A DNA stretch of 64,000 nucleotides from Streptomyces cyaneus (lineage in GTDB: Bacteria > Actinomycetota > Actinomycetes > Streptomycetales > Streptomycetaceae), in the NCBI RefSeq assembly GCF_004028635.1, contig NZ_RQJW01000008.1:186001-250000 (forward strand), read 5' to 3'. This document shows positions 8,482 through 18,039 of this stretch, one piece after another; the stretch's first letter is position 1; every line of letters begins with the position of its first letter. A model generated the notes under the pieces. It saw nothing but the letters and a program-made list of their open reading frames with translations, searched no databases and was not told where the DNA came from. The position numbers and the translations under genes were made by a program.

Positions 8482-11400
8482 CAGTGATCTCCGTTCGCGG
8501 GGGCCGTACCGGCTTCCCCGGGGAATGCCGACCGCTCGAGGGCCGCGGAGAGAAGGTGGCCGATTTCCGCGAGCGGGGCCGGGTGGTTCATGTTCGTGTG
8601 GGTGGCCTCGATCGGGTGCCAGATCACCTCGCCGTCCACGAACTCCTTCCAGACGTCGGGCATCGGCGCTCCCTCGGTGCGGCCCTGTGTCGCCATGAAG
8701 AACAGCACGTCGCCCGTGATCCGCTGCGGCTCGTAGGCGCCCACGATGTGCCGGTTGTGCGCCATCGCCGTCAGCAGGGCGACCAACTGCGGTTCCCGCA
8801 GGCTGGCGAGGGCCCCGGTGTCGTTCCGCAAGATCTCCACCGCCTTGGCGATCTCGGGCGAGCCCTCCTGCGGGACGACCTCCGGCCGGGACGGGTCCAG
8901 CAGCGCCGCCAGCATCTCCCGGTCGTCCAGGCGGTAGTGGTTGGGCACGCCCGGATAGCAGTCGAGCATGGTCAGCAGCGCCACCTCGTGGCCCTGCCGC
9001 TGCAGCTGGGCGGTCATCTCGAAGGCGACGATGCCGCCGAACGACCAGCCGAGGAGGTGGTAGGGGCCGGCGGGCTGGACGGCCCGGATCCGCTCGACAT
9101 AGTCGGCGGCCATCTCCTCCACGGTGGCCGGCATGTCGTCCGGGTGGAGCAGACCTCGCGCCTGGATGCCGTAGACGGGGACGTCGCCGGGGACGTGCTT
9201 CAGGAAGCCCGCGTAGCTCCAGCTGAGGCCGCCACCGGGATGGATGCAGAACAGCGGGGGCCGCGTGCCGCCCGGCCGCAGCGGCAGTACGACCTCCAGT
9301 GCGCTGTCCCCGTTGTCGATGCCGGCGTGTTCCGCCAGCCCGGCCACGGTGGGCGCCTCGAACAGGGTGCGCATGCCGATCCGCAGCCCCAGGGTGGCAC
9401 GCACCCGGCTGATCAGCCGGGCCGCCAGCAGGGAATGCCCGCCGAGCTGGAAGAAGTCGTCGTCGATGCCCACCGACTGCAGCCCGAGCACCTCCGCGAA
9501 CAGCTCGCACAGCACTTCCTCACGCGGTGACCTGGGTCGCCGCGTGCTGACGTGGTCGGTGAGGTCCGGCGCCGGCAACAGGTCCCGGTTGAGCTTGCCG
9601 TTGCCGCGCAGCGGCAGCGTCTCCAGGCTCACGAACGCGGCCGGCACCATGTGGTCGGGCACCCGCGCGGAGAGATGGTCGCGCAGCTCGGCGGGACCGG
9701 GGCCGTCCGGCGATCCCGGCACCACGTAGGCGACGAGCCGCTTGTCACCCGGCCGGTCCTCGCGTACGACGACCGCCGCGCGCATGATGCCGGGATGCTC
9801 GGCCAGGACCGTCTCGATCTCGCCCAACTCGATGCGGAAACCACGCACCTTGACCTGGTCGTCGGCCCGGCCCGCGAACTCCAGGGTGCCGTCCCGCCGC
9901 CGGCGCGCCAGGTCCCCGCTTCGGTACATCCGCTCGCCGGGCGCCCCGAACGGATCGGCGACGAACCGCGCGGCGGTCAGTCCCGGTCGGCCCAGATAGC
10001 CGCGCCCGACACCGGCACCCGCCAGGTACAGCTCGCCGGTGACGCCCACCGGTACCGGGTTGAGCCACTGGTCGAGGACGTGGGCGCGGGTGTTGGCCAG
10101 CGGCCGGCCCACGGGGATCACACCGTCCAGGTCCTCCGGGCGCACCTGGTGGACGACGCTCATCATCGTGGTCTCGGTGGGACCGAGCTGGTTGACCACC
10201 TCGCAGCCCCAGCGGTCCAGCAGTTCCCGCGCCTCACCGGGACGCAGCGTCTCCCCGGCCGTTCCGACCAGGCGCAGTGAGGAGAAGTCGGCCGGGTCGG
10301 CCCCGTACACGATGATCGACTCCAGCAGCGAGGGCACGACGCAGAGGATGACCGTGGGACGGCTGTCACGGATCGTGCCGACGACCACACCCGGGTCCCG
10401 GCTGCCCTCCTCCGGCAGCAGCGCGACGGACGCCCCCACCGCCAGCGGACCGAAGATCTCGCGCACCGGAGGCTCGAAGGCCAAAGAGGTGATCTGCAGG
10501 CTGATGTCCTGGGCGGTGAGCCGGAACCGCCGTGCCATGTCGAGCAGTCGGTTCACCACACCGCCGTGCTCGATCAGCACACACTTGGGCCTGCCGGTGG
10601 AACCCGAGGTGTAGATGGCGTACGCCAGATCGCTCCCACCGGTGTCGCGGACGGGCCGCACGACCGGGGCGGCGTCGAGCCGCGCGTCGGAGTCCACCCG
10701 GACCACCTCGGTGCCGGCCGGCGCGATGCCGTCGGCGAGGTCGCCCCGGCTCAGCAGGAGGGCGGCCCCGCTGTCGGCGACCATGTACCGCAGCCGTTCC
10801 CCGGGCAGCTCCGGATCCAGCGGCACATACGCGCCGCCCGCCTTCCACACGCCGAGCAGGGCGGCCACGGCCTGCGGACCGCGAGGCAGACAGATCCCGA
10901 CCACGGAGCCCGGGCCCACGCCCAGGTCGCGCAGCACATGGGCGTACTGGTTGGCCCGTTCCTCCAGGCGCCGGTATGTCCACCGCACGTCCTGCTGGAT
11001 CAGGGCCGTCGCGTCGGGGGTGCGGTCGGTCTGCTCCTCGACCAGGTCCGCCACGGTCTTGTGGCGGGGGAAGGGCGCGTCCGTGTCGTTGCAGTCGGCC
11101 ACCAGCAGCCGGTGTTCGGCCGGATCCAGGACGGCGAGACGGCCCAGCCGGGTGTCGGGCCGCGCCACCGCGTCCCGCAGCAGCCGGACCAGGCACGCCG
11201 CGATTCGCTCGGCGGTCTCCCGGTCGAAGAGGTCGCGGCTGTACTCCAGGTCGCCCAGGACGCGCCGCGGCGCGTTCGAAGCCCCGCTCCCGGTATCGAA
11301 CTTGAAGGACAGGTCGAACTTGGCGGTGCCGGTGGTCACCGGCTGGGACGAGACCTCGAGCCCGGGCAGGGCGAAGTCCTCCGGGATGCCGCTCTGCGCC

Positions 11401-14324
11401 GCGAACATGACCTGGAAGAGCGGGTGACGGGCGGCCGAGCGGGGCGGGTTCAGCACCTCGACCAGCCGCTCGAACGGCAGGTCCTGGTGGTCGTACGCGG
11501 TGAGACTGCCCGTGCGCACCCGGCGCAGGAGCTCCGCGAAACTGGGATTGCCGGAGGTGTCGGTGCGCGTCACCACCGTGTTGACGAAGAAGCCCACGAG
11601 AGGGTGCAGCGCCTGATCGCCGCGCCCGGCGACGGCGTTGCCGATCGGCAGGTCGGTGCCCGCTCCCAGGCGGGTGAGCAGCGCGGCCACAGCCGCCTGG
11701 AGGACCATGTGGACCGTACAGCCGCTGCGCCGGGCCAGGCCGAACAGATCGGCGCCCAGCGTCTCGTCGAGGTCGACGGGCACCATGTCACCGAGGAAGC
11801 TGGGGTCGGACGGGCGGGGACGGTCCGCCGGCAGCGCCAGCTCCTCCGGAGCGTCCGCCAGCGCTTCACGCCAGTACGCGAGCTGCCTGGCCGCCAGAGT
11901 CCCGGGCCGGTCGTCACCCTCCAGCAGCTGCCGCTGCCACAAGGCGTAGTCGGCGTACTGGACGGGCAGGGGCGGCCACGCGGGCGCCGTGCCGGACAGC
12001 CGGGCTCCGTACGCCTGCGTCAGGTCCCGCATGAGCGGTTCGAGCGACCAGCCGTCGCCGGCGATGTGGTGGAGCACTAGGAGCAGCACGCTCCGTTCGG
12101 CACCCGTCTCGAAGAGCGTGGCACGCAGCGGCAGATCCGCCGCCAGGTCGAAGCTCCGCCGCGCCTCCTCGGTGAGCAGTCCGTCCACCTGGTCGGGGTC
12201 GGCACGGCGGACGACCAGCCGCACAGCGGCGTCCGCCGGGTCGAGGATCCTCTGGTAGGGCGTGCCGTCCCGGTCGACGTACAGCGTCCGCAGGATCTCG
12301 TGCCGCCGCACCACGTCCCGCAGGGCCGCTTCGAGAGCCGCCACGTCGACGCGACCGGTCAGGCGCAGGGCGTAGGGGATGTGGTAGGCCGGGTTCTTCC
12401 CGTGCACCTGCTGCAGGATCCACAGCCGCTGCTGGGCGAAGGACAGCGGGATGTCTCCGGACCGGTCCTCCGGGGTGAGGGCGGGCCGCGCGGAGTCCGA
12501 GCCCGTCTCCAGCCGGCGGGCCAGGGCCGCCGGGGTGCGGGCGTCGAACAGGTCCTTGAGGGCGACCTCCACGCCCAGCAGGGCCCGGATCCGGTTCACC
12601 ACGCGGATGGCTGTCAGGGAGTGACCGCCGAGGGCGAAGAAGTCGTCGTCGGGGCCGAATCCGTCGCGGTCCAGCACGTGGGCGAACAGCTCGCGGATCA
12701 GCTCCTGCCGCAGGGAGCCGGAGAACGCGTCGTCCGGTGCCGGCAGAGCGTCGTCGGTGGCGCCGGGGAGCGACACCCCCTGTCCGACGAGCGCGTCCCG
12801 GTCCAGCTTTCCGTTGGGGGTGAGGGGCAGCGCCTCGATGGTCCGCAGGGCGGCGGGCACCATGTAGTCCGGTAACCGCTGCTGCAGGTGGGCGCGCAGT
12901 CCGGGTTCGTTCAGGGGGACCGACGGATCGGGTACGACATGGGCGACGAGGGTCGGGGTGCCGTCGGCGTCCTCCCGGGCGGCAGCGGCCTGGCGGACGG
13001 CGGGATGGGCCGTGAGTGCCGCCTCTATCTCACCCAGCTCGATGCGGAAGCCGCGGATCTTGACCTGGTCGTCGGCCCGGCCCAGGTACTCGATGTCGCC
13101 GTCGGGCAGCCGGCGCCCCAGGTCTCCGGAGCGGTAGCCGCGCACCTGGCGGCCGTCCGCGCCGGTGACCGTGACGAAACGCTGGGCCGTCAGTTCCGGG
13201 CGGCCGAGATAGCCCCTGGCGACGCCGGGACCGGTCACCACGATCTCGCCCGGCTGCCCGTCGGTGACGGGCGCCAGGGCGTCGTCGGCGATGAGCACGC
13301 CGAGATCGGGCAGCGGGCGGCCGATCAGGCTGCCACCGCGGTCCAGGTCCTCGCGCAGCACGCGCCGGAACGTGGCATGCACGGTGATCTCAGTGATGCC
13401 GTACATGTTCACGAGAGCCGGAGTCCGGTCCCCGTAGAGGTCGAACCACGGTGCGAGGTCCGTGAAGCGCAGCGCCTCTCCGCCGAACACCACCCACTTC
13501 AAGGGCAGCCGTTCGTCGTGCCGCCTCTCCTCGGCGACCAACTGGGCGAACGCGGTGGGAGTCTGGCTGAGGACGGACACCCTCTCCTCGGCCAGCAGCC
13601 GGCGGAACGCGGCCGGGTCGCGGGCGGTATCGCCGGGTACGACGACGATCCGGCCACCGTGCAGGAGGGCTCCCCACATCTCCCATACGGAGAAGTCGAA
13701 GGCGAACGAGTGGAAGAGGGACCACACGTCCTCGTGGTCGAAGCCGAAGAGGGCCTGGCTGCTCCGGAAGAGCCGCAGGACGTTGTGGTGCGTGACCTCG
13801 ACGCCCTTGGGGCGGCCCGTGGTTCCGGACGTGAAGATGATGTAGGCCCGGCTCGAGGGCGCGATGTCCGGCGCCACGTACGTGCTGTCAACGAGTTCAT
13901 CCGGTACGTCGTCGACGTACAGCACGGGTATGCCCGCGGGGATGCGGCCGGACAGCGAGCGTGAGGCCAGGACGAGGGGCGGTTCGGCGTCCTCGAGGAT
14001 CGCCTGTGCTCTGGCGCGGGGGGTGGCGGGATCGAGAGGGACGTAGCAGTTCCCGGTCTTCAGCACGGCGATCGCGGCTGCCACCATGTCGGCTGAACGA
14101 TTCAGCATGAGGGCGATCGGCTGATCCCGCAGCGATACGCGGGAAAGAATCCTTTGGGCCAGTGAATTTGCGCGTAAGTCCAGTTGGCGGTAGCTCAGAC
14201 TTTCTCCGCCGCATCGAACCGCTTGCCTGTCGGGATATTTCGCCACCGTGGCCGAGAACGCGTCGAGAAGGTTCTCCGGGAATAAAGGACTACTTCCGGA
14301 ATGATCGCCTTGCATTGGCGTCAA
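8481..14324 (-). CDS. Two-module NRPS (A-PCP-C-A-PCP-TE)
   Basis: This is a 1947-residue synthetase. Approximate layout: A1 20-520, PCP1 540-620 (LGGHSL), C 640-1070 (HHIAGDG), A2 1090-1580, PCP2 1600-1680 (LGGHSL), TE 1700-1930 (GWSFGG). With no leading C domain it is an initiating protein. The A1 pocket reads D-F-W-S-V-G-M-V-H, threonine-like. The A2 pocket reads E-P-R-L-G-A-Q-M-M, with glutamate replacing the aspartate that normally holds the alpha-amino group. The TE releases the chain. TTG at 14324 has GAGGGGG 10 bases upstream; the ATG at 14315 is the alternative start. It is the first gene of the operon. Confidence 0.95.
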   Translation of the reverse strand: MTPMQGDHSGSSPLFPENLLDAFSATVAKYPDRQAVRCGGESLSYRQLDLRANSLAQRILSRVSLRDQPIALMLNRSADMVAAAIAVLKTGNCYVPLDPATPRARAQAILEDAEPPLVLASRSLSGRIPAGIPVLYVDDVPDELVDSTYVAPDIAPSSRAYIIFTSGTTGRPKGVEVTHHNVLRLFRSSQALFGFDHEDVWSLFHSFAFDFSVWEMWGALLHGGRIVVVPGDTARDPAAFRRLLAEERVSVLSQTPTAFAQLVAEERRHDERLPLKWVVFGGEALRFTDLAPWFDLYGDRTPALVNMYGITEITVHATFRRVLREDLDRGGSLIGRPLPDLGVLIADDALAPVTDGQPGEIVVTGPGVARGYLGRPELTAQRFVTVTGADGRQVRGYRSGDLGRRLPDGDIEYLGRADDQVKIRGFRIELGEIEAALTAHPAVRQAAAAREDADGTPTLVAHVVPDPSVPLNEPGLRAHLQQRLPDYMVPAALRTIEALPLTPNGKLDRDALVGQGVSLPGATDDALPAPDDAFSGSLRQELIRELFAHVLDRDGFGPDDDFFALGGHSLTAIRVVNRIRALLGVEVALKDLFDARTPAALARRLETGSDSARPALTPEDRSGDIPLSFAQQRLWILQQVHGKNPAYHIPYALRLTGRVDVAALEAALRDVVRRHEILRTLYVDRDGTPYQRILDPADAAVRLVVRRADPDQVDGLLTEEARRSFDLAADLPLRATLFETGAERSVLLLVLHHIAGDGWSLEPLMRDLTQAYGARLSGTAPAWPPLPVQYADYALWQRQLLEGDDRPGTLAARQLAYWREALADAPEELALPADRPRPSDPSFLGDMVPVDLDETLGADLFGLARRSGCTVHMVLQAAVAALLTRLGAGTDLPIGNAVAGRGDQALHPLVGFFVNTVVTRTDTSGNPSFAELLRRVRTGSLTAYDHQDLPFERLVEVLNPPRSAARHPLFQVMFAAQSGIPEDFALPGLEVSSQPVTTGTAKFDLSFKFDTGSGASNAPRRVLGDLEYSRDLFDRETAERIAACLVRLLRDAVARPDTRLGRLAVLDPAEHRLLVADCNDTDAPFPRHKTVADLVEEQTDRTPDATALIQQDVRWTYRRLEERANQYAHVLRDLGVGPGSVVGICLPRGPQAVAALLGVWKAGGAYVPLDPELPGERLRYMVADSGAALLLSRGDLADGIAPAGTEVVRVDSDARLDAAPVVRPVRDTGGSDLAYAIYTSGSTGRPKCVLIEHGGVVNRLLDMARRFRLTAQDISLQITSLAFEPPVREIFGPLAVGASVALLPEEGSRDPGVVVGTIRDSRPTVILCVVPSLLESIIVYGADPADFSSLRLVGTAGETLRPGEARELLDRWGCEVVNQLGPTETTMMSVVHQVRPEDLDGVIPVGRPLANTRAHVLDQWLNPVPVGVTGELYLAGAGVGRGYLGRPGLTAARFVADPFGAPGERMYRSGDLARRRRDGTLEFAGRADDQVKVRGFRIELGEIETVLAEHPGIMRAAVVVREDRPGDKRLVAYVVPGSPDGPGPAELRDHLSARVPDHMVPAAFVSLETLPLRGNGKLNRDLLPAPDLTDHVSTRRPRSPREEVLCELFAEVLGLQSVGIDDDFFQLGGHSLLAARLISRVRATLGLRIGMRTLFEAPTVAGLAEHAGIDNGDSALEVVLPLRPGGTRPPLFCIHPGGGLSWSYAGFLKHVPGDVPVYGIQARGLLHPDDMPATVEEMAADYVERIRAVQPAGPYHLLGWSFGGIVAFEMTAQLQRQGHEVALLTMLDCYPGVPNHYRLDDREMLAALLDPSRPEVVPQEGSPEIAKAVEILRNDTGALASLREPQLVALLTAMAHNRHIVGAYEPQRITGDVLFFMATQGRTEGAPMPDVWKEFVDGEVIWHPIEATHTNMNHPAPLAEIGHLLSAALERSAFPGEAGTAPANGDH

Positions 14325-14655
14325 TGCTCGGATACCCCCTCTTCGCGCCTTGGAAGGGCGCCGCGGGCCGTGCATATGCAGACCCGCGCGCATATCAGGA
14401 CGCTAGCCGACCACCGAGGAAACGATCAACCACCCGTCTCTCTATGGCTGAAACGGACACGATATCCAGGCCGCCGGGGTGCTTTTGTCGCAGGTGGAAG
14501 GGGTTACTCGAAGCCTCGTGACAACTGTTGGGCATGGCTTGAAGCGAGGCGTTTTCCTTCTGGTGCGGCGGGTAAATGCAGCACTTTCGGCCGTGTACTG
14601 CGGGGGAGGTTTGGGTCGTGGAGATGTTGTGTGAAGCACGCTGCGGAGTCGGCCG
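14325..14655. other. Intergenic region upstream of the NRPS operon
   Basis: This 331-base stretch separates the ADP-ribosylglycohydrolase stop from the NRPS start. It is visibly less GC-rich than its flanks and has no convincing gene. It should hold the operon promoter; a weak candidate is listed separately. I saw no strong terminator hairpin for the upstream gene. Confidence 0.5.
14400..14429 (-). promoter_or_regulatory. Candidate promoter of the NRPS operon
   Basis: On the minus strand TTGATC (14429-14424) is followed after 18 bases by TAGCGT (14405-14400), a plausible sigma70/HrdB-like pair. It would leave a leader of roughly 70 bases before the TTG start. This is pattern-based only. Confidence 0.3.
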
Positions 14656-15735
14656 CTAGACCTCCGCCTCCGCCTCCGCCAGTCGCACCGTGCGTTCCGC
14701 CAGCTCGCTGATCCGCACCCCGTCGAACCCGAACACCGCACTGCGCACCGTGTCCTCCAGCGGCCCCGTCCACTGGTCCGGGATCGCCTCCGCCCCGGTC
14801 AGCACACCCGCCACCGAACCGGCCGTCGCCCCGTTCGAGTCGGTGTCCAGGCCGCCGCGCACGGTGAGCGTGATGGTGCGGGTGAAGTCGCCGTCGCCGT
14901 ACAGGAGCCCGGCGGTGAGCACGGCGGCGTTCGGGATGGTGTGGATCCAGCCGAGCCCGGCGGTCTCCTCGGCGACCGTGGCGAGCGTGTCCTCCCAGGT
15001 CATCCGGGTGTCGTGCAGCGAGACCACCCGGCGTACGGTGCGGGCGAGGCGGCTGCTTCCCGGAATGACGTCGAGTGCCCGGTCGATCGCCTTGCGGACC
15101 GTCGGCGCCGTGAACGCCGCCGCGATCAGCGCCGCCGCCCACATCGCGCCGTACACCCCGTTGCCGGTGTGCGACAGCACCGCGTCCCGGCGGGCGAGGG
15201 AGGCGGCGCGGCGCGGGGCGCCCGGGCAGGTCCAGCCGTAGATGTCGGCGCGGATGAGGGCGCCGATCCACTCCTGGTACGGGTTGTCGTACGTGGCCGT
15301 CAGCGGCGGTTTCAGACCGTTGGCGAGATTGCGGTACGCGGCCCGCTCCGCCGTGAAGGTCTGCAGGTACGGCAGCCGCAGCAGCCACAGGTCGCCGACC
15401 TGCTCGGTGCTGAAGCCGAAGCCGTGGGTCTCCAGCAGGTCGAGGCCGAGGATGGCGTAGTCGACGTCGTCGTCGCGGCAGCTGCCGTGGATCCGGCCGC
15501 GCACGCACTGGCGCCACTCGGGGCGCAGTTCGAAGCCGTCGCTCTCGCTGATCGGCTCGGGCAGATAGTCGGTGAGGGGCAGGGCTGCGGCCTGCCGCAG
15601 ATAGCGGTCGATACGGTCCCGCGTCCACAGGTCGCCCTGCTCGACCGGCTTGCCGAGCATGTTGCCCGCGATCCGGCCCAGCCAGCCCCCGAGGACGCGG
15701 TCGGCGAGCTCTGGCTCAGTGCCCACAGGGGTCAT
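14656..15735 (-). CDS. ADP-ribosylglycohydrolase family protein
   Basis: This 359-residue protein belongs to the ADP-ribosylglycohydrolase (DraG-like) superfamily. The N-terminal GGWLGRIAGNMLGKP matches the family opening. The acidic metal-binding cluster appears as DDDVDYA near residue 90 and GGLDTDSNGATAGSVAG near residue 295. Members remove ADP-ribose from proteins, nucleic acids or small molecules using two Mg ions; the substrate here cannot be told. It lies upstream of the NRPS operon on the same strand, but the 331-base gap argues for separate transcription. Confidence 0.9.
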   Translation of the reverse strand: MTPVGTEPELADRVLGGWLGRIAGNMLGKPVEQGDLWTRDRIDRYLRQAAALPLTDYLPEPISESDGFELRPEWRQCVRGRIHGSCRDDDVDYAILGLDLLETHGFGFSTEQVGDLWLLRLPYLQTFTAERAAYRNLANGLKPPLTATYDNPYQEWIGALIRADIYGWTCPGAPRRAASLARRDAVLSHTGNGVYGAMWAAALIAAAFTAPTVRKAIDRALDVIPGSSRLARTVRRVVSLHDTRMTWEDTLATVAEETAGLGWIHTIPNAAVLTAGLLYGDGDFTRTITLTVRGGLDTDSNGATAGSVAGVLTGAEAIPDQWTGPLEDTVRSAVFGFDGVRISELAERTVRLAEAEAEV

Positions 15736-15926
15736 AGGACCGGTTTACCCAATTCCGGGGGCGTCCGCTCGGGCTTCGCGCCCGGTTCGCGCCGGGTGCA
15801 CAGCCGGCTCCCAGCCGGTTCCAGGGTGCGGGCAGCGCATGACGGCGAGGGCGAACTCCGGTTAAGGTCGCAGCGGCGCGACTGGCCCTGACGTGCGCGG
15901 GGCCCGGAGAGCAAGGGGAAAACAAG

Positions 15927-17078
15927 GTGGCGGACGCTGCAGTGAACGGTGCCCACAGGGTGCTCATCGCCGCGGACAAGTTCAAGGGCTCGCTCACGGC
16001 CGTGCAGGTCGCCGAGCGGGTGACGGCTGGTCTGCGCCGGGTCCTGCCGGACCTCGAGGTCGAGGCCATGCCCGTGGCCGACGGCGGCGACGGAACCGTG
16101 GACGCGGCGGTCGCGGCCGGCTTCGAGCGGCGGGAGGTACGGGTCGCCGGGCCCCTCGGGCACGAGGTGACGGCGGCCTTCGCGCTGCGCGGCGACACGG
16201 CGGTCGTGGAGATGGCGGAGGCGAGCGGCCTGCAGCGGCTGCCCGCGGGTGTCTTCGCGCCGCTCACGGCATCCACGTACGGCTCCGGCGAACTCCTGCG
16301 GGCCGCGCTGGACGCGGGCGCCCGCACCATCGTGTTCGGCGTGGGCGGCAGCGCCACCACGGACGGCGGCGCCGGCATGCTGACCGCGCTCGGCGCGCGC
16401 TTCCTGGACGCCGACGGGGAGCCGGTGACGCCGGGCGGCGGGGGCCTGGGTGACCTGGCCACCGCAGATCTTTCCGGCCTGGACCCGAGGCTGTCCGCCA
16501 TCGACCTGGTGCTCGCCAGCGACGTCGACAACCCGCTGACCGGCCCGAAGGGCGCGCCGGCGGTGTACGGCCCGCAGAAGGGCGCCTCGCCGGACGACGT
16601 GGAGACGCTGGACGCGGCGCTCGCGCACTTCGCGAAGATCCTGGAGGAGTCGGCCGGCTCCAAGGCGGCGGAGCACGCCGCCGCACCGGGCGCGGGCGCC
16701 GCCGGCGGTATCGGCTACGGCGCCCTCCTCCTCGGCGCCCGCTTCCGCCCCGGCATCGAGGTCATGCTCGACGTCCTGGGCTTCGCGCCCGCGCTGGACC
16801 GGACCGACCTCGTCATCACCGGCGAGGGCTCCCTGGACGAGCAGACCCTCCACGGCAAGGCCCCGGCAGGCGTCGCGGCCGCCGCCCGCGCGGCCGGCAA
16901 GGAGGTCGTCGCCGTATGCGGCCGCCTCGCGCTGGCGCCGGAGGCACTGGGCCGGGCCGGGATCCGGCGGGCGTACCCGCTGACGGAGATCGAGCCGGAC
17001 GTGGCCAAGTGCATCGCGGACGCGGGCCCGATCCTGGAGCGGTCGGCGGAGCGGATCGCGCGCGATTTCCTGAGCTGA
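15927..17078 (+). CDS. glxK: Glycerate kinase
   Basis: This 383-residue enzyme of the GlxK/GarK glycerate 2-kinase family phosphorylates glycerate for entry into glycolysis. Family signatures include IAADKFKGSLTA at the N-terminus, ADGGDGT near residue 52, GGSATTDGGAGML near 145-157 and GEGSLDEQT near 297. The GTG start at 15927 is preceded by AAGGGGA about eight bases upstream. It is a single plus-strand gene closed by a strong hairpin shared with the convergent pssA gene. Confidence 0.93.
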   Translation: MADAAVNGAHRVLIAADKFKGSLTAVQVAERVTAGLRRVLPDLEVEAMPVADGGDGTVDAAVAAGFERREVRVAGPLGHEVTAAFALRGDTAVVEMAEASGLQRLPAGVFAPLTASTYGSGELLRAALDAGARTIVFGVGGSATTDGGAGMLTALGARFLDADGEPVTPGGGGLGDLATADLSGLDPRLSAIDLVLASDVDNPLTGPKGAPAVYGPQKGASPDDVETLDAALAHFAKILEESAGSKAAEHAAAPGAGAAGGIGYGALLLGARFRPGIEVMLDVLGFAPALDRTDLVITGEGSLDEQTLHGKAPAGVAAAARAAGKEVVAVCGRLALAPEALGRAGIRRAYPLTEIEPDVAKCIADAGPILERSAERIARDFLS

Positions 17079-17107
17079 GCCGACCACGGTACGTCGATCG
17101 AACATCG

Positions 17108-17151
17108 AACACGAAGGGCCCCGAACCAGTCGGTTCGGGGCCCTTCGTGTT
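17108..17151. terminator. Bidirectional hairpin terminator
   Basis: A perfect 20-bp inverted repeat (17108-17127 with 17132-17151) and a 4-base loop sit between the convergent glxK and pssA stops. It can form on either transcript. There is no long T-run, which is normal for streptomycete terminators. Confidence 0.9.
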
Positions 17152-17184
17152 GTCGTACGACCGCTTACAGCCGCGTACGGCCGC

Positions 17185-18039
17185 TTACGGAAGCTGTGCC
17201 GCCCGCGCCTCACGACGGTTGTCGCGGAAGTTGTTCACCCGACGGGCCGTGGCGAACAGTGGGATGACCGCGCCCATGACCAGCTGCAGCGCACAGCCCG
17301 TCTGGAGCAGCAGCTGGCCGCTGGGGGCACCGAAGGCCCAGGCGGCCAGGAGGCCCATCGCCAGGACGATCCAGGAGAGCATCGCCACCGCGAGGCGGCC
17401 CCGCGGCTTCGGGTACTCGACCCGGCTCACCATGAGCCACGCCGTACCCAGGATCGCCAGCAGTGTCGCCACGAAGGGCAGCTCCAGCAGCACGATCGCG
17501 ACCACCGTCAGCGCGCCGAACGGCGACGGCATCCCCTGGAACATGCCGTTCGGAGGCGTCACACAGGAGAATCTCGCGAGCCGCAGCACCACCGCGAGCA
17601 GCACGACGATCGCGCCGACCGCCGCCACCCGCTGGTGCGCGTCGTCGGCGACCATGCCGTAGACCAGGACGAAGTACGCCGGCGCCAGGCCGAAGCTGAT
17701 CAGGTCCGAGAGGTTGTCCAGCTCCGCGCCCATGGGGGAGGAGCGCAGCTTGCGCGCCACCAGGCCGTCGAAGAGGTCGAAGACCGCCGCGCACAGCATC
17801 AGGATGACCGCGGTGGCCGCGCTGTGGCGGGCCATGCCGGACTCCTGGCTTCCGGTGAGGGCCGGGATCAGGATGCCGGTGGTGGTGAAGTACACCGCCA
17901 TGAAGCCGCACGTGGCGTTGCCGAGGGTGAGGGTGTCCGCTATCGACAAGCGAAGAGAAAGAGGCATCTCCTCCTCTTCGTCGACCTCGTCGGCCTCGGG
18001 CACCCAGCCCGGCTGAGTCTCTGGATCAATCACGGTCAA
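17185..18039 (-). CDS. pssA: CDP-diacylglycerol-serine O-phosphatidyltransferase
   Basis: This 284-residue multi-span membrane protein carries the CDP-alcohol phosphatidyltransferase motif, seen as DLFDGLVAR followed by GAELDNLSD (about residues 87-110). An acidic cytoplasmic N-terminus precedes the first helix. It makes phosphatidylserine from CDP-diacylglycerol and serine, the substrate of the adjacent decarboxylase. The start is a TTG at 18039 with GGGGTGA six bases upstream, overlapping the psd stop by 14 bases; GTG at 18033 is the alternative. psd and pssA form one operon for phosphatidylethanolamine synthesis. Confidence 0.94.
   Translation of the reverse strand: MTVIDPETQPGWVPEADEVDEEEEMPLSLRLSIADTLTLGNATCGFMAVYFTTTGILIPALTGSQESGMARHSAATAVILMLCAAVFDLFDGLVARKLRSSPMGAELDNLSDLISFGLAPAYFVLVYGMVADDAHQRVAAVGAIVVLLAVVLRLARFSCVTPPNGMFQGMPSPFGALTVVAIVLLELPFVATLLAILGTAWLMVSRVEYPKPRGRLAVAMLSWIVLAMGLLAAWAFGAPSGQLLLQTGCALQLVMGAVIPLFATARRVNNFRDNRREARAAQLP

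Noticed and set aside
10566..12080. A 504-codon plus-strand frame inside the NRPS
   Set aside because: Antisense to intact condensation and adenylation domains.
14301..14711. A 136-codon plus-strand frame in the gap before the NRPS
   Set aside because: No plausible ribosome site, atypical composition, and it overlaps the NRPS start and promoter region.
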